A stretch of DNA of 64,000 nt. It comes from Veillonella sp. (GTDB taxonomy: Bacteria > Bacillota > Negativicutes > Veillonellales > Veillonellaceae). The stretch covers positions 1 through 64,000 of the forward strand of contig NZ_SVCB01000073.1 in assembly GCF_015058545.1 (NCBI RefSeq), read 5' to 3'. A model generated the notes under the pieces. The model had not been told where the DNA came from and did not search any database. It worked only from the letters and a program-made list of their open reading frames with translations. A program made the position numbers and the translations under genes. Below, piece after piece: positions 5,860-15,285 of the stretch (position 1 is its first letter; the number at the start of each line of letters is the position of its first letter).

Positions 5860-8072
5860 TATACCCCTTCTTTCTGTGCGGACTCTTTTAACACATACGC
5901 ATAAGCCCGCTTATAACCGGTTTCATCCGCTTCAATGTAAACGCCTTGAAGTTCCGGTGCAAAGCCCGGCAATTCATTAATACCTTCTTCGAGGGCTACG
6001 AAATAATCGCGTGCCGGTTCCGACCAAAGTTCGCCCGGTTGCACACAAATTACGCCCGGCGGATACGGCAAGGCCCCTTCTAAAGCCATTCGTCCCACGC
6101 AATCAGCAATAGGAATCAATTCCCCTTCACCGCGGACAAAATCAATATTGGCCGCCTGCGGTGTTTTCACATAGGTCGGGAAATACTCCCGTTTAAATAA
6201 TTGCTGTTGCAACTCGCTCACCTGACGATTTTTATAAAAATCATGCATTTCCTGACAGAGCTGACGAATCGTATAACCGCGATAGCGATCAATATTCTGA
6301 GCAAACACGCTTGGGAGCACATCTTGGAGCGGCGCATCTTCTTCGATTAATTGCTCAAAGCGCAATAATTTAGCGATGAGGGCATCCATTTTCGTAAAGG
6401 ACTCCGCCGGTGTGAGCAGGAATAAAATTGTGTTCAAGTCACATTTCTCCGGCACAACCTGATGTTCACGCAGGTAATTGGCTAAAATAGTAGCCGGGAT
6501 ACCGAAGTCTTCGTATTCACCGGTTTCCATATCGATGCCCGGTGTTATGAGCTGGAATTTGCAAGGATCAATAAAATATTGACCTTCTCCATAACCACTG
6601 AAGGAATGCCATTTAGCATCCGGTTCAAAAGCAAAGTAGGATACATCGTCGGCCATAACTTCTGTTTCACCGTCTTCCCACGCTTTGCCGTGAACCATCG
6701 GCGGCACGAGGGGCCGTAAATATTTACAATTGCGAAGCACCGTTTTGCGCGCTTCAATGCCTACTGTGACACAATCACGCCAGAGAGCCCTGCCGCCTTC
6801 GCCGGCATGAATTTTAGCATTCACGTCGAGAGCCGCAAAGAGCGGATAGAACGGTGACGTAGAGGCATGCATCATAAAGGCGTTGTTAAAACGCTTCTGA
6901 TTCACATAACGGGCTTGCCCACGGATATGCGAATCCTTCTTGTGGATTTGCGATGTTTGTGAAAAACCCGCCATTTGTTTGTGCACCGACTGGGTTACCA
7001 AAATCCCCGGATCGTCCGGCCCCAATTCCAACAAGAGAGGCGAGCAATCTTTCATCATCGGAATAAATTGTTCATAGCCTACCCAAGCGGAATCGAAGAG
7101 GATGTAATCGCATAAGTGCCCGATTTTATCGACCACCTGGCGGGCGTTATAAATCGTCCCGTCATAGGTACCGAGCTGAATTACGGCTAAGCGAATCGGA
7201 CGCTGCGCTTTGGCTTTTTCAGGATCACGCTCCGCAATGCGCTGCCGAAGTTCTTTTTCATCAAAACAAGCTTCCGGAATGCCGCCGATGGAGCCGAACG
7301 GATTGCGAGCCGTTTCCAAATACACCGGAATGGCACCGGCCTGCACCAAAGCACCGTGGGACACGGATTTATGATTATTGCGATCGTAAAGCACGATGTC
7401 ACCGGGCGCCAACAAGGCATTCAAAACCACTTTATTGGAAGATGATGTACCATTGAGTACGAAGTACGTTTTGTCCGCATTAAATACTTGCGCCGCATGT
7501 TCCTGGGCCTCTAAGGCATAACCCTCATGAATCAATAAATCGCCTAATTGCACATCCGCATTACATAAATCACTGCGGAAAATGTGTTCCCCGAAGTAAT
7601 CGTAAAAAGCCCGTCCCGCCGGATGTTTGCGGAAAAATTGACCACCTTGATGGCCCGGACAGTCAAATTGGGAATTGCCCATTTCCACATAACGGCGTAA
7701 GGAGCGGAAAAACGGCGGCAGCGAACGATGCTCATAGTTTTGAACGGCCGTTTCCAAGCGGCGTATGTAAAACTCACGATCCGACGGCTCATTATCGAGC
7801 ACCGCATAGGCATCGCGCAGCACCGTATCTTCCGCCTGCGACACTTGGTTTGGGCTAAGCCCTTCCATACCGGTCCCGGTGCGCACTACGAAAACGGGAA
7901 TATCAAAGACTTTAACGGGCGTACTTTTTAATATATCTATTTCACAGTCACAAACGAGGACTGCTCCCACATCGGTAAAATCGGTTTGATTCGGCCGAAT
8001 AACGTTGCGTTTCGTCAATATGCCGACTACTGCTTCCGCCTGCTCTGATACTACTACTTTTAACCCGGTCAT
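5859..8072 (-). CDS. speC: Ornithine/lysine decarboxylase, PLP fold-I bacterial type
   Basis: The 737-residue protein has the size and domain order of E. coli SpeC/SpeF: an N-terminal wing (residues 1-105), the PLP-binding core, and a C-terminal domain. The Schiff-base Lys is K365 in SVHKQMAGFSQTSQIHKK, a motif closer to ornithine than to lysine or arginine decarboxylases. FDCPGHQGG, NGTSSSNK and DSAWVGYEQF support cofactor binding. It would make putrescine (perhaps also cadaverine) and CO2. AAAGGAGG precedes the ATG. It leads a minus-strand cluster with ywlG, DUF3290 and DUF421. Polyamines are attached to peptidoglycan in Veillonella and Selenomonas, so an envelope role is plausible. Substrate choice needs an assay. 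Confidence 0.9.
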   Translation of the reverse strand: MTGLKVVVSEQAEAVVGILTKRNVIRPNQTDFTDVGAVLVCDCEIDILKSTPVKVFDIPVFVVRTGTGMEGLSPNQVSQAEDTVLRDAYAVLDNEPSDREFYIRRLETAVQNYEHRSLPPFFRSLRRYVEMGNSQFDCPGHQGGQFFRKHPAGRAFYDYFGEHIFRSDLCNADVQLGDLLIHEGYALEAQEHAAQVFNADKTYFVLNGTSSSNKVVLNALLAPGDIVLYDRNNHKSVSHGALVQAGAIPVYLETARNPFGSIGGIPEACFDEKELRQRIAERDPEKAKAQRPIRLAVIQLGTYDGTIYNARQVVDKIGHLCDYILFDSAWVGYEQFIPMMKDCSPLLLELGPDDPGILVTQSVHKQMAGFSQTSQIHKKDSHIRGQARYVNQKRFNNAFMMHASTSPFYPLFAALDVNAKIHAGEGGRALWRDCVTVGIEARKTVLRNCKYLRPLVPPMVHGKAWEDGETEVMADDVSYFAFEPDAKWHSFSGYGEGQYFIDPCKFQLITPGIDMETGEYEDFGIPATILANYLREHQVVPEKCDLNTILFLLTPAESFTKMDALIAKLLRFEQLIEEDAPLQDVLPSVFAQNIDRYRGYTIRQLCQEMHDFYKNRQVSELQQQLFKREYFPTYVKTPQAANIDFVRGEGELIPIADCVGRMALEGALPYPPGVICVQPGELWSEPARDYFVALEEGINELPGFAPELQGVYIEADETGYKRAYAYVLKESAQKEGV

Positions 8073-8254
8073 ACAAAACCTCCTTTATCGCTATTACCTT
8101 ATAAATATTTTTTAAAAAGCTTATATTCAAAAAACTCTTACTATTTATTATACCCTATTTTTCTCGAATCGGTATATTTAATGGTAGAAACAAATCAACA
8201 AAAAGAGTATCATAGTATTAACGATTACTGAAACTAAAGAAAGGATTTCATTTT

Positions 8255-9703
8255 ATGAATAGCATCATCGAAAACGGCCTGATTTGTACCTCCACAGAGC
8301 ATTTCAAAGGCGATATTGTTATTACGGATGGCAAAATTAGTGCTATTACGGGGCCTAAAGAGGCGCGGCAACTTATTGCTGCCTCCGCCTCCACTGATTG
8401 GGGCACCGCATCAAACCAAGAGCGTACTACCGTAGCCTCCGATTATAAAATCATTGACGCCACCGACCACTATGTCGTACCCGGCGGCATCGATCCGCAT
8501 ACCCATTTTGACCTGCAACAATCGCCGAAACACCGAGCGTGCGATGATTTTCTGCACGGCGGCATAGCAGCCGCTTGCGGCGGCACTACTACGATTATCG
8601 ATCACATGGCGTTCGGACCTACCGGTTGTACCTTGCATCATCAATTTGATATATATCGCCACTTAGCTAAAGATTGCCCCATTGACTACAGTTTTCACGG
8701 CGTGTTCCAGCATGTGGACGCCTCTATCTTAGACGAAGCGAAGAACCTCGTCCAAAAAGAGGGCTTTCCGTCCTTTAAGGCCTATACCACGTACGGTGCG
8801 CCCATGCATGAACCGGAACTCTTTGCCTTGTTGGAGCGTTTAAAGGAATGCGGTGGTCTTTTGACCGTCCATGCGGAAGACGACACGGTAACCAACCTGC
8901 TGCGCAATCGCTTAACCAAAGAAGAACTGGTACCTATAGGCCACGCCCTAACACGGCCAAACGCAGCCGAATCAATGAGCGTCAATACGGTTATCAGCCT
9001 TGCTCATGTAGCCGGTGATGCGCCGGTCTATCTGGTGCATATGTCAGCGCATGAAAGTTTGAACGAAATCCGCCTGGCCCGCCAAGAAGGACAAACGAAT
9101 ATTTTTGCGGAAACTTGCCCACAGTATCTCTTCTTAACAGATGATAAATTTAAAGACGGCGGACCGCTGGAAGGCATTAAGTACATGCTGGCCCCACCAC
9201 TACGGAAGAAAGAAGATCAAGACGCCCTGTGGCAAGGTCTCGAAGACGGCACAATTCAAGTGGTAGCCACCGACCATTGCCCATTTACCATCGAAGAAAA
9301 GCAAGCCTATGTGGATGATTTCAGGAATTGTCCCGGTGGCATCAGCGGCGTGGAAGAACGGATGCCACTCCTCTTTAGCGAAAGTGTTTTGAAAAAAAGA
9401 CTCACCCCGGAACAATTCGTCCAGGTGACGGCCACTAACGCGGCGCGCATCTTCGGAATCCCAAACAAAGGGGATATTAAGGTCGGTTACGATGCAGATC
9501 TAGTTCTCTTTAATCCCAACGAATCACGGACATTCCGTGCCGATAATTTGAAAACTACCTGCGGTTACTCCGCCTACGAAGGCATGACGGTCAATGCCAC
9601 GGTGGCCAAGGTATTCCTGCGCGGTGAACTCATCGCGGCGAACAATACATTCTGCGGTGAAAAAGGCTTTGGACGACTCATCGAGCGTCACATTGAGAGA
9701 TAG
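8255..9703 (+). CDS. hydA: Dihydropyrimidinase / D-hydantoinase
   Basis: The 482-residue amidohydrolase-fold enzyme opens the ring of dihydropyrimidines or 5-substituted hydantoins. Metal-binding motifs appear in order: GGIDPHTHFDLQ, the carboxylated Lys in FPSFKAYTTYGAP, VHMSAHES, and ATDHCPF, followed by NCPGGISGVEERMPLL. AAAGAAAGGA precedes the ATG. A stretch at about residues 36-55 (AARQLIAASASTDWGTASN) looks like a small insertion relative to typical members. The gene is alone on the plus strand between minus-strand neighbours; no other pyrimidine-degradation gene is nearby. Confidence 0.88.
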   Translation: MNSIIENGLICTSTEHFKGDIVITDGKISAITGPKEARQLIAASASTDWGTASNQERTTVASDYKIIDATDHYVVPGGIDPHTHFDLQQSPKHRACDDFLHGGIAAACGGTTTIIDHMAFGPTGCTLHHQFDIYRHLAKDCPIDYSFHGVFQHVDASILDEAKNLVQKEGFPSFKAYTTYGAPMHEPELFALLERLKECGGLLTVHAEDDTVTNLLRNRLTKEELVPIGHALTRPNAAESMSVNTVISLAHVAGDAPVYLVHMSAHESLNEIRLARQEGQTNIFAETCPQYLFLTDDKFKDGGPLEGIKYMLAPPLRKKEDQDALWQGLEDGTIQVVATDHCPFTIEEKQAYVDDFRNCPGGISGVEERMPLLFSESVLKKRLTPEQFVQVTATNAARIFGIPNKGDIKVGYDADLVLFNPNESRTFRADNLKTTCGYSAYEGMTVNATVAKVFLRGELIAANNTFCGEKGFGRLIERHIER

Positions 9704-9757
9704 ACCATCGGCTTATAGATAAACCATTAGCTTATAGATAAATCATTGGCTATCTGA
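9700..9757 (+). repeat. Short tandem repeat that includes the hydA stop codon
   Basis: A 16-19-base unit recurs three times starting at the stop: TAGACCATCGGCTTA, TAGATAAACCATTAGCTTA, TAGATAAATCATTGGC. Each unit repeats the AGATAG/AGATAA stop context. Confidence 0.6.
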
Positions 9758-9810
9758 ATTTAACAAATGGTTATAGGCCTTATAGTCAAAATTAATTATC
9801 TTACACACAA

Positions 9811-9846
9811 AAGCCCTGTTGCGATTTCAACATCACAACAGGGCTT
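9811..9846. terminator. Bidirectional terminator between hydA and metQ
   Basis: Eleven-bp perfect stem AAGCCCTGTTG/CAACAGGGCTT with a 14-base loop, A-rich before and T-rich after, between convergent genes. Confidence 0.85.
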
Positions 9847-9923
9847 ACTTTATGAGTATGGGCTAATTATCTCCCACAACAGTGCCGATTACTCTGGGAT
9901 TAACCGGTACATGGAGTATTCAA

Positions 9924-10727
9924 TTATTCAGCCGGTTCAATGGTGCCTTTAAATTTATCGGCAATGAACTGCTTAATAGCCGCCGAGTGATAAATGTCGG
10001 CGATTTTTTTATACGTAGGATTGTCTTTATCCTTTTCACGAGCCGCTAAGACCATGACTGCCAACGGTTCATTCTTAGGCTCTAAGAAAATCCCCTGTTT
10101 AGCTACATCAATACCGGCACTCATTACATAGTTCATCGGAATAGCGGCTACCGTTACATCAGCCAAGCTACGTGGCAATTGAGCTGCTTCCAATTCTCTG
10201 ATTTCCAAATTCTTAGGATTAGCTACGATATCCGCCGGCGTTGCTTTGAAGCCCACACCTTCTTTTAAGGTAATGAGGCCTGCTTTAGCCAATAAAGCTA
10301 AGCCGCGACCACCGTTAGTCGGATCGTTTGGAATGGCCACAACGGCACCATCCGGAATTTCGTCAACGCTTTTCACCGTATTGCTGTATAAGCCCATGCG
10401 CATCAAAATCGTTTTACCGATAGATACTAAATTGGCATTATTATTTTTGTTAAAGTTTTCCATGAATGGTACGTGTTGGTAGCTATTTAAGTCCAAATCA
10501 CCTTCCGCCAAGGCTTTATCCGGTGTTACATAATCGGAGAATTCCACCAATTTAACATTGATACCTTCTTTAGCTGCTTCTTTGGCCACCGCTTCCACAA
10601 CTTCCGCATGCGGACCGGCGGTCGCACCGATTCGGATTTCTTTTGAATCGGAATCTGTACCGCAACCGGCAATACCGATTGCCAAAATACCCACCAATAC
10701 AGGTGCTAACCATTTTTTTAAATTCAT
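9924..10727 (-). CDS. metQ: MetQ/NlpA-type substrate-binding lipoprotein
   Basis: The 267-residue protein has a lipoprotein signal peptide with the lipobox IAGC (Cys about residue 22) and the NLPA family fold: IRIGATAGPHAEV, YVTPDKALAEGDLDLNSYQHVPFM, VAIPNDPTNGGRGLALL, ELEAAQLPRSLADVTVAAIPMNY. The family captures D/L-methionine or other amino acids for an ABC importer. No MetN or MetI gene is in the window, so it is an orphan here and must work with permeases encoded elsewhere. Its long 5' leader may be regulatory. Confidence 0.9.
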   Translation of the reverse strand: MNLKKWLAPVLVGILAIGIAGCGTDSDSKEIRIGATAGPHAEVVEAVAKEAAKEGINVKLVEFSDYVTPDKALAEGDLDLNSYQHVPFMENFNKNNNANLVSIGKTILMRMGLYSNTVKSVDEIPDGAVVAIPNDPTNGGRGLALLAKAGLITLKEGVGFKATPADIVANPKNLEIRELEAAQLPRSLADVTVAAIPMNYVMSAGIDVAKQGIFLEPKNEPLAVMVLAAREKDKDNPTYKKIADIYHSAAIKQFIADKFKGTIEPAE

Positions 10728-10860
10728 TTGTAAGACCTCTCTCTCATTGACACTGCCCTATGGGCCCCTCAAAAATCCACTCAACGCAGCCCCGGTTTCT
10801 CAATCCGGATGCAAGTTTTATAACCCCAACATCGTTAAGCTTATTTATTATCCTATCACA
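10728..10860 (-). promoter_or_regulatory. Long, GC-richer 5' leader of metQ
   Basis: On the minus strand, TAGGATAATAAAT near 10845-10855 could be a -10 region. The next 115 bases before the ATG are clearly GC-richer than the flanks and contain small stems (CCGG...CCGG, GCCCATAGGGC). This suggests a structured leader. The conserved motifs of SAM-I (CTTATC...GAGGTGG) and T-box leaders are absent, so no known class is assigned. Confidence 0.3.
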
Positions 10861-10911
10861 TACAGAGGAAATAAAAAAGACTTTCGTGTAAAAAATTTAG
10901 TACAAAATTAT

Positions 10912-10976
10912 CTAAAACTGAATCGCCAAAACTTAATTACCTAAAACTTAATCACTAAAAACTGAATCGCCAAATA
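10912..10976 (-). repeat. Degenerate tandem repeat downstream of the permease
   Basis: CTAAAACTGAATCGCC, AAAACTTAATTAC, CTAAAACTTAATCAC and TAAAAACTGAATCGCC follow each other, giving an ABBA-like order of two related units. It lies in the spacer between the permease terminator and the metQ leader. Nothing else is visible there. Confidence 0.5.
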
Positions 10977-11010
10977 CAACCGACAAGAAGACTATAAAGC
11001 GTAAATACAA

Positions 11011-11048
11011 AAGAAGCCCCACGATAACGAATTATCGCGAGACTTCTT
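11011..11048 (-). terminator. Terminator of the permease transcript
   Basis: Interrupted stem AAGAAG...CGATAA / TTATCG...CTTCTT followed on the minus strand by TTTTGTATTT, 16 bases after the permease stop. Confidence 0.65.
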
Positions 11049-11063
11049 CACACGTCAACTATA

Positions 11064-12524
11064 TTATTTAATGGCCGTTACCGAACCTTCCGCTGCCGTA
11101 TCCGCTTCAGCAGCCGGACCGCCGGCGCCGAGACCGTCTTCATGGACGAATTCTTCATGGACAACCGGGCGTTTGTTCATGCCGAGACCATAATAGAACG
11201 CCGTAATAATGGCGATGAACAACCAACCTACTACTAAGGAAATACGAGTATCTTCATTCCAAATCATACCGATAGTAACGAGTACCAAGAACCCTAAACA
11301 GAAATAATTGGAATATGGATACAATGGCGATTTAAACGGATGTTGATCCATAATTTCCTTGCCCCAACGTGCTCTGAATTTGCGCTGTGCCCCGGCTAAT
11401 ACAAACCAGGATACCATGGCAGGGAAAACGCTGGCACTGTAAATATATAAGAACAATTTGGAGTCCGGAATTAAATAATTCAACACTACCCCGAATACTA
11501 AGGAAAGCATGGACACGTAAATGCCGTTGCGCGGTACGCCGGATTTAGATAATTTCGCAAACATTTTTGGCGCCTGGCCGTTTTTAGCCAACGTATATAA
11601 CATACGACCGCAGCTATAAATACCACTGTTACAGCCCGATAAAGCAGCTGTCAAAACTACGAAGTTAATGATACCGGCTGCACTGGCAATCCCGACTTTA
11701 GAGAATGTCGTTACGAACGGACTGCCTACAAAACCCAATTCATTCCAAGGATAAATACAAAGAATAACAAAAATAGCACCAACATAGAAAATCAAGATAC
11801 GCCAAACAATGCCTTTAACCGCTTTAACTAAGGTATGGCGCGGATTTTGCGCTTCACCGGCTGTAATGCCTACCAATTCAACCCCTTGGAAGGCTGCTGC
11901 TACAACACACATAGCTGCCAACATACCGCCGAAACCGTGCGGTGCAAAACCGCCATGTTCCCACAAGTTGGAGAACCCGATGGCTACACCACCATTACCG
12001 AAACCAAATAAAATCATCATGGCCCCGATAACGAGCATGAATACGATGGTCCCTACTTTAATCAAAGCAAACCAGAACTCAAACTCGCCGTAGTATTTAA
12101 CGGACGCAAGATTGGCTGCCACAATAATTGCCATAGCTACAAAGGCCGATACCCAGTGAGGCAGTTCAGGGAACCAATAACTCATGTAAATCCCCACCGC
12201 CGTTACTTCCGCAAGCCCTACGGATATCCACATAAACCAATAGCACCAAGCCGTTATATAGCCGATATACGGTGAAATATAGCGATAGCCATAGGCTGCA
12301 AATGAACCCGGTACCGGTTCCAAGTACAACATTTCACCCATAATACGCATAATTAAAAACATTACGACCCCGGATAAAGCATAACACAATAATACGGCCG
12401 GCCCGGCTGTTTGTATCGTGCTCGCAGAACCCATGAATAAGCCTACCCCAATCGTACCGCCCAGGGCGATCATTTCCACGTGACGGGGTTTTAAATTACG
12501 CTCTAAGTTTTTTCCCGATTCCAT
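11064..12524 (-). CDS. APC-superfamily amino-acid permease (AAT type)
   Basis: The 486-residue polytopic protein begins with the AAT-family N-terminus ([27 protein letters not shown]) and continues with about 12 hydrophobic segments. [24 protein letters not shown] and [28 protein letters not shown] are typical of E. coli CycA/YifK/AnsP relatives. It should be a proton-coupled importer of a neutral amino acid. It follows the threonine ammonia-lyase gene by 89 bases on the same strand, so threonine or serine is the most likely substrate (inferred from context). The last 30 residues are Ala-, Gly- and Glu-rich and are probably cytoplasmic. Confidence 0.88.
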   Translation of the reverse strand: MESGKNLERNLKPRHVEMIALGGTIGVGLFMGSASTIQTAGPAVLLCYALSGVVMFLIMRIMGEMLYLEPVPGSFAAYGYRYISPYIGYITAWCYWFMWISVGLAEVTAVGIYMSYWFPELPHWVSAFVAMAIIVAANLASVKYYGEFEFWFALIKVGTIVFMLVIGAMMILFGFGNGGVAIGFSNLWEHGGFAPHGFGGMLAAMCVVAAAFQGVELVGITAGEAQNPRHTLVKAVKGIVWRILIFYVGAIFVILCIYPWNELGFVGSPFVTTFSKVGIASAAGIINFVVLTAALSGCNSGIYSCGRMLYTLAKNGQAPKMFAKLSKSGVPRNGIYVSMLSLVFGVVLNYLIPDSKLFLYIYSASVFPAMVSWFVLAGAQRKFRARWGKEIMDQHPFKSPLYPYSNYFCLGFLVLVTIGMIWNEDTRISLVVGWLFIAIITAFYYGLGMNKRPVVHEEFVHEDGLGAGGPAAEADTAAEGSVTAIK

Positions 12525-12613
12525 ATTTTTACTCCTACTCTATGTGTTTAATCTGTTTCCTCTATATGTGTCATCTCCCTAAAAACACTCTCCCTTTAAC
12601 GCATGGCTCTATA

Positions 12614-13828
12614 CTATCGCAAAATAGCCGGGAAGCCGTTTTCCGACAAGGTAGCCAAAAGGCTGGTAACATGTTTTTCATTCATGGTTTCAATTTCCAG
12701 TGCTACATGCACATAACCGACTTCAATGTCGCGCTGACTGCGATCGTGATAAATACTCAAAATATTAGCATTACTGTCAGAGATTATGGTCGTAATTTTA
12801 GATAATACATGCGGTTTATCTTGTACCACAACATCAAAATAAGCACGGCGCCAAGTTTTTACAAGGCCGTTGTTGATGATGCGGTCAATCATGTTCACGT
12901 CAATATTACCGCCGCTTACTAAGGCAACTACGTTTTTGCCTTCAACGCCGGCAATTTTATGATTCATCAACGCTGCCACAGGACAAGCGCCGGCTCCTTC
13001 AGACGCGGTTTTCACGCGTTCTAAAAGGAACAAAATAGCTTCCGCAATTTCCGATTCACTAACGGTAACAATTTCATCCACATATTTTGACACGATGTCA
13101 AACGTCAAAGTACCCGGTGTGCCTACGGTAATCCCGTCGGCCAAGCTCTTTAAAGCCGGTACGGTTGTAATTTTATGAAGTTCTACCGATTCTTTCATAG
13201 ATGGCATGTTCTGTGTCTGCACACCGACAATGCGAATGCTCGGTTTTAATTCCTTAGCAGCCACAGCAATGCCGGAAATTAAACCGCCGCCACCGATTGG
13301 TACCACGATAACATCCGTTTCCGGTAGTTTTTCAAGAATTTCCAAACCGATTGTACCTTGACCGGCAATAACCAACGGATCATCAAAAGGATGACAGAAA
13401 GTATAGCCCTTTTCTTTTTGCAATTGACATGCTTTTTCATAACAATCGGCGTAAAAATCCCCGGCCAACACTACGTCCGCACCGTAACTTTTAGTCGCAT
13501 CGATTTTAGCAATCGGTGCATTCGTCGGCATACAAATCGTTGCTTTACAGCCGTATTCTTTAGCGGCCAAAGCCACGCCTTGGGCGTGATTACCGGCGGA
13601 CGAAGCCACGATACCGCGAGCTCGTTCTTCCGGCGTCAACGACGCTACCTTATTATACGCACCGCGCAATTTGAACGAACCGGTACGCTGGAAGTTTTCC
13701 ATTTTCAAATGGACTTCACAACCGCATTGTTCACTCAAAGAAGTAGAATGCATCATAGATGTTCGTTGTGCTACCCCTTTCAGATGTTCTTGCGCTTCCC
13801 TAATCATTTCCAGTGTTACTAATGCCAT
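12614..13828 (-). CDS. ilvA: Threonine ammonia-lyase with C-terminal ACT domain
   Basis: A PLP enzyme that deaminates threonine (and serine) to 2-oxobutyrate (pyruvate). GSFKLRGAYNK carries the Schiff-base Lys, SAGNHAQGVA follows, and the glycine-rich loop VPIGGGGLISG binds the phosphate. Residues from about 325 on form an ACT domain (FDVVVQDKPHVLSKITTII ... VHVALEIETM), the short TdcB-like arrangement. I start at 13828 (MALVTLEM, 404 residues) because GAGGAGG sits just upstream; the longer frame starts inside the preceding gene. It is coupled to the nitroreductase gene, which ends 5 bases before, and to the permease downstream. Product 2-oxobutyrate could feed isoleucine or propionate. Confidence 0.92.
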   Translation of the reverse strand: MALVTLEMIREAQEHLKGVAQRTSMMHSTSLSEQCGCEVHLKMENFQRTGSFKLRGAYNKVASLTPEERARGIVASSAGNHAQGVALAAKEYGCKATICMPTNAPIAKIDATKSYGADVVLAGDFYADCYEKACQLQKEKGYTFCHPFDDPLVIAGQGTIGLEILEKLPETDVIVVPIGGGGLISGIAVAAKELKPSIRIVGVQTQNMPSMKESVELHKITTVPALKSLADGITVGTPGTLTFDIVSKYVDEIVTVSESEIAEAILFLLERVKTASEGAGACPVAALMNHKIAGVEGKNVVALVSGGNIDVNMIDRIINNGLVKTWRRAYFDVVVQDKPHVLSKITTIISDSNANILSIYHDRSQRDIEVGYVHVALEIETMNEKHVTSLLATLSENGFPAILR

Positions 13829-13832
13829 GCGT

Positions 13833-14648
13833 TTAATCCTCCTCATCAAAGAAAACTCTCAGTGATTCTCTCTCAGGCATATAGCGGTACTTAAATTTAG
13901 GATATCCCACCATAATAGCTCCGGCAACCCTATACCCGTCCGGTAAATTTAATAATTTCAGTAGTGGTTCATAGCCTACTTGTGCACAAAATTCGACAAA
14001 GCCGGACCAGCAACTTCCCAGGCCTAAGGAAGGGGCCATTAATTCCGCATAAGTAAGAGCAAAATGACCATTATCGCGGCCGCGTTCAATCAATTTATCC
14101 TTGCTTATTGCCAATACCAAGGCAGGGGCTTTATGTAAAATAAAATCACGCCCTGTCCGGTTATAACGCTTTGCATTATGCGCATAAATTCGCATACGAC
14201 TATTTTCTTTCCCCAATCCGGTCATCCAGTCCATAACAGCTTCGCTAATAGCAGTTAATGTTTCCTTCTTTTGAATTACTCGGTAAGAAATACCTTGGCT
14301 ATTGGAACCTGTAGGGGCCATACGAGCTATGTTTAATAATCTCGTAAGTGCCTCTTTCGGAACCGGTGTATCACGGAATGTACGAATAGAACGGCGATAC
14401 CGTAAAAACTTCTCTGCCTCTTCAGGACTTGGTACTTGGTAATCCCCAACCGGAATTTGTTCGGCCCGCGGTGTTACTGTATAATCAATCGCATTCGTCG
14501 GACAAACTGCTACACAATGTCCACAAGAAATACAGCTGCCAAAACCGGCGGCCGGACCGTTTTCTTTCATAACCAACAAACCTGTCGGGCACTCTGCCAC
14601 ACACATTTTACACCGGATACATACATCTGTACGCACCGAAAAGCTCAT
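13833..14648 (-). CDS. Ferredoxin-nitroreductase fusion protein
   Basis: Residues 1-55 hold two [4Fe-4S] motifs (CIRCKMCVAECP and CISCGHCVAVCP). The rest is a nitroreductase-like FMN domain: RRSIRTF at its start, APTGSNSQ, and GSCWSGFVE near the C-terminus. Such proteins reduce nitro or quinone-like compounds with electrons taken through the clusters; the physiological substrate is unknown. I start at 14648 (MSFSVRTD, 271 residues) because GGAGGG lies 7 bases upstream; an in-frame ATG at 14675 lacks this. It heads the transcript with ilvA and the permease. Confidence 0.88.
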   Translation of the reverse strand: MSFSVRTDVCIRCKMCVAECPTGLLVMKENGPAAGFGSCISCGHCVAVCPTNAIDYTVTPRAEQIPVGDYQVPSPEEAEKFLRYRRSIRTFRDTPVPKEALTRLLNIARMAPTGSNSQGISYRVIQKKETLTAISEAVMDWMTGLGKENSRMRIYAHNAKRYNRTGRDFILHKAPALVLAISKDKLIERGRDNGHFALTYAELMAPSLGLGSCWSGFVEFCAQVGYEPLLKLLNLPDGYRVAGAIMVGYPKFKYRYMPERESLRVFFDEED

Positions 14649-15199
14649 CGTAAAGCCCTCCATTCGTAATATCACGACTAAATTATACTCCTAAATTTCA
14701 AATCTGTATATTCTACATGTACATCCCTCTAATACAAAAGCATTTATATCTCAAAGTTATTCCATGTATGAGTTTTTAGGATAGTTCATTAAATATAGTC
14801 TCTGTCAAATTGAATAAATATAGATTTTGCCAAATGTAAAAAAATAGCTTCAATTATATAAATTGAGAATACTTAAGTAATGCTAATAATCGACTCAGAG
14901 GAAATCGAATAAATTCGTTCGTCATCGGTATTTACGGCACTGCAACGAAGCCACGCCTGATTTTGATGATGACTTTTTTTTAAAGCATGTACGGCATCTC
15001 AAAATATTACTATAGCACGATTTGCAAAAAAATAAAAGGGTAAAGTCATCTAATAAACCCCATAATTCAAATTCAGTTTTCTAAATTAAAAACTCTTCTT
15101 ATTTAATCCTTTTTCTGTACAACGGTTTTCTCATGTCCCGTATTCGCCCATCAATAAAAACATGAACTTTTTCAACGAAAACCTGAAACATATTCTCAA
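14649..15199. other. Long AT-rich divergent intergenic region
   Basis: About 550 bases between the divergent nitroreductase and fetA genes. It is AT-rich apart from the possible gene remnant at 14873-14998. No complete ORF, RNA gene or strong hairpin was found. Confidence 0.5.
14873..14998 (-). pseudogene. Possible coding remnant
   Basis: Between two stops on the minus strand, 41 codons read like real protein (KKSHHQNQAWLRCSAVNT, then DDERIYSISSES). There is no ATG, GTG or TTG with a ribosome binding site, and base composition is nearer to coding DNA than the flanks. I do not recognise the family. It may be the tail of a decayed gene. Confidence 0.3.
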
Positions 15200-15228
15200 T
15201 TTAAAATTGTGAATGATAAATTTATAAT
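15200..15228 (+). promoter_or_regulatory. Promoter of fetAB
   Basis: TTTAAA, 17 bases, TATAAT; about 57 bases before the fetA ATG, which has an AGGAAAGGAG ribosome binding site. Confidence 0.6.
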
Positions 15229-15285
15229 TTTTAACTAGGTAATTCCCCTAAAATCAATTAAAATAGAGAGGAAAGGAGTATCCCC

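Noticed and set aside
5531..5980. 149-codon plus-strand ORF over the ywlG/speC junction
   Set aside because: It is antisense to two well-supported genes, has no ribosome binding site and no family signal; the same holds for the long plus-strand shadows of gdhA, ilvA, rph and hyuA.
10728..10860. SAM-I riboswitch upstream of metQ
   Set aside because: The conserved SAM-I core is not found; only a generic structured leader is supported.
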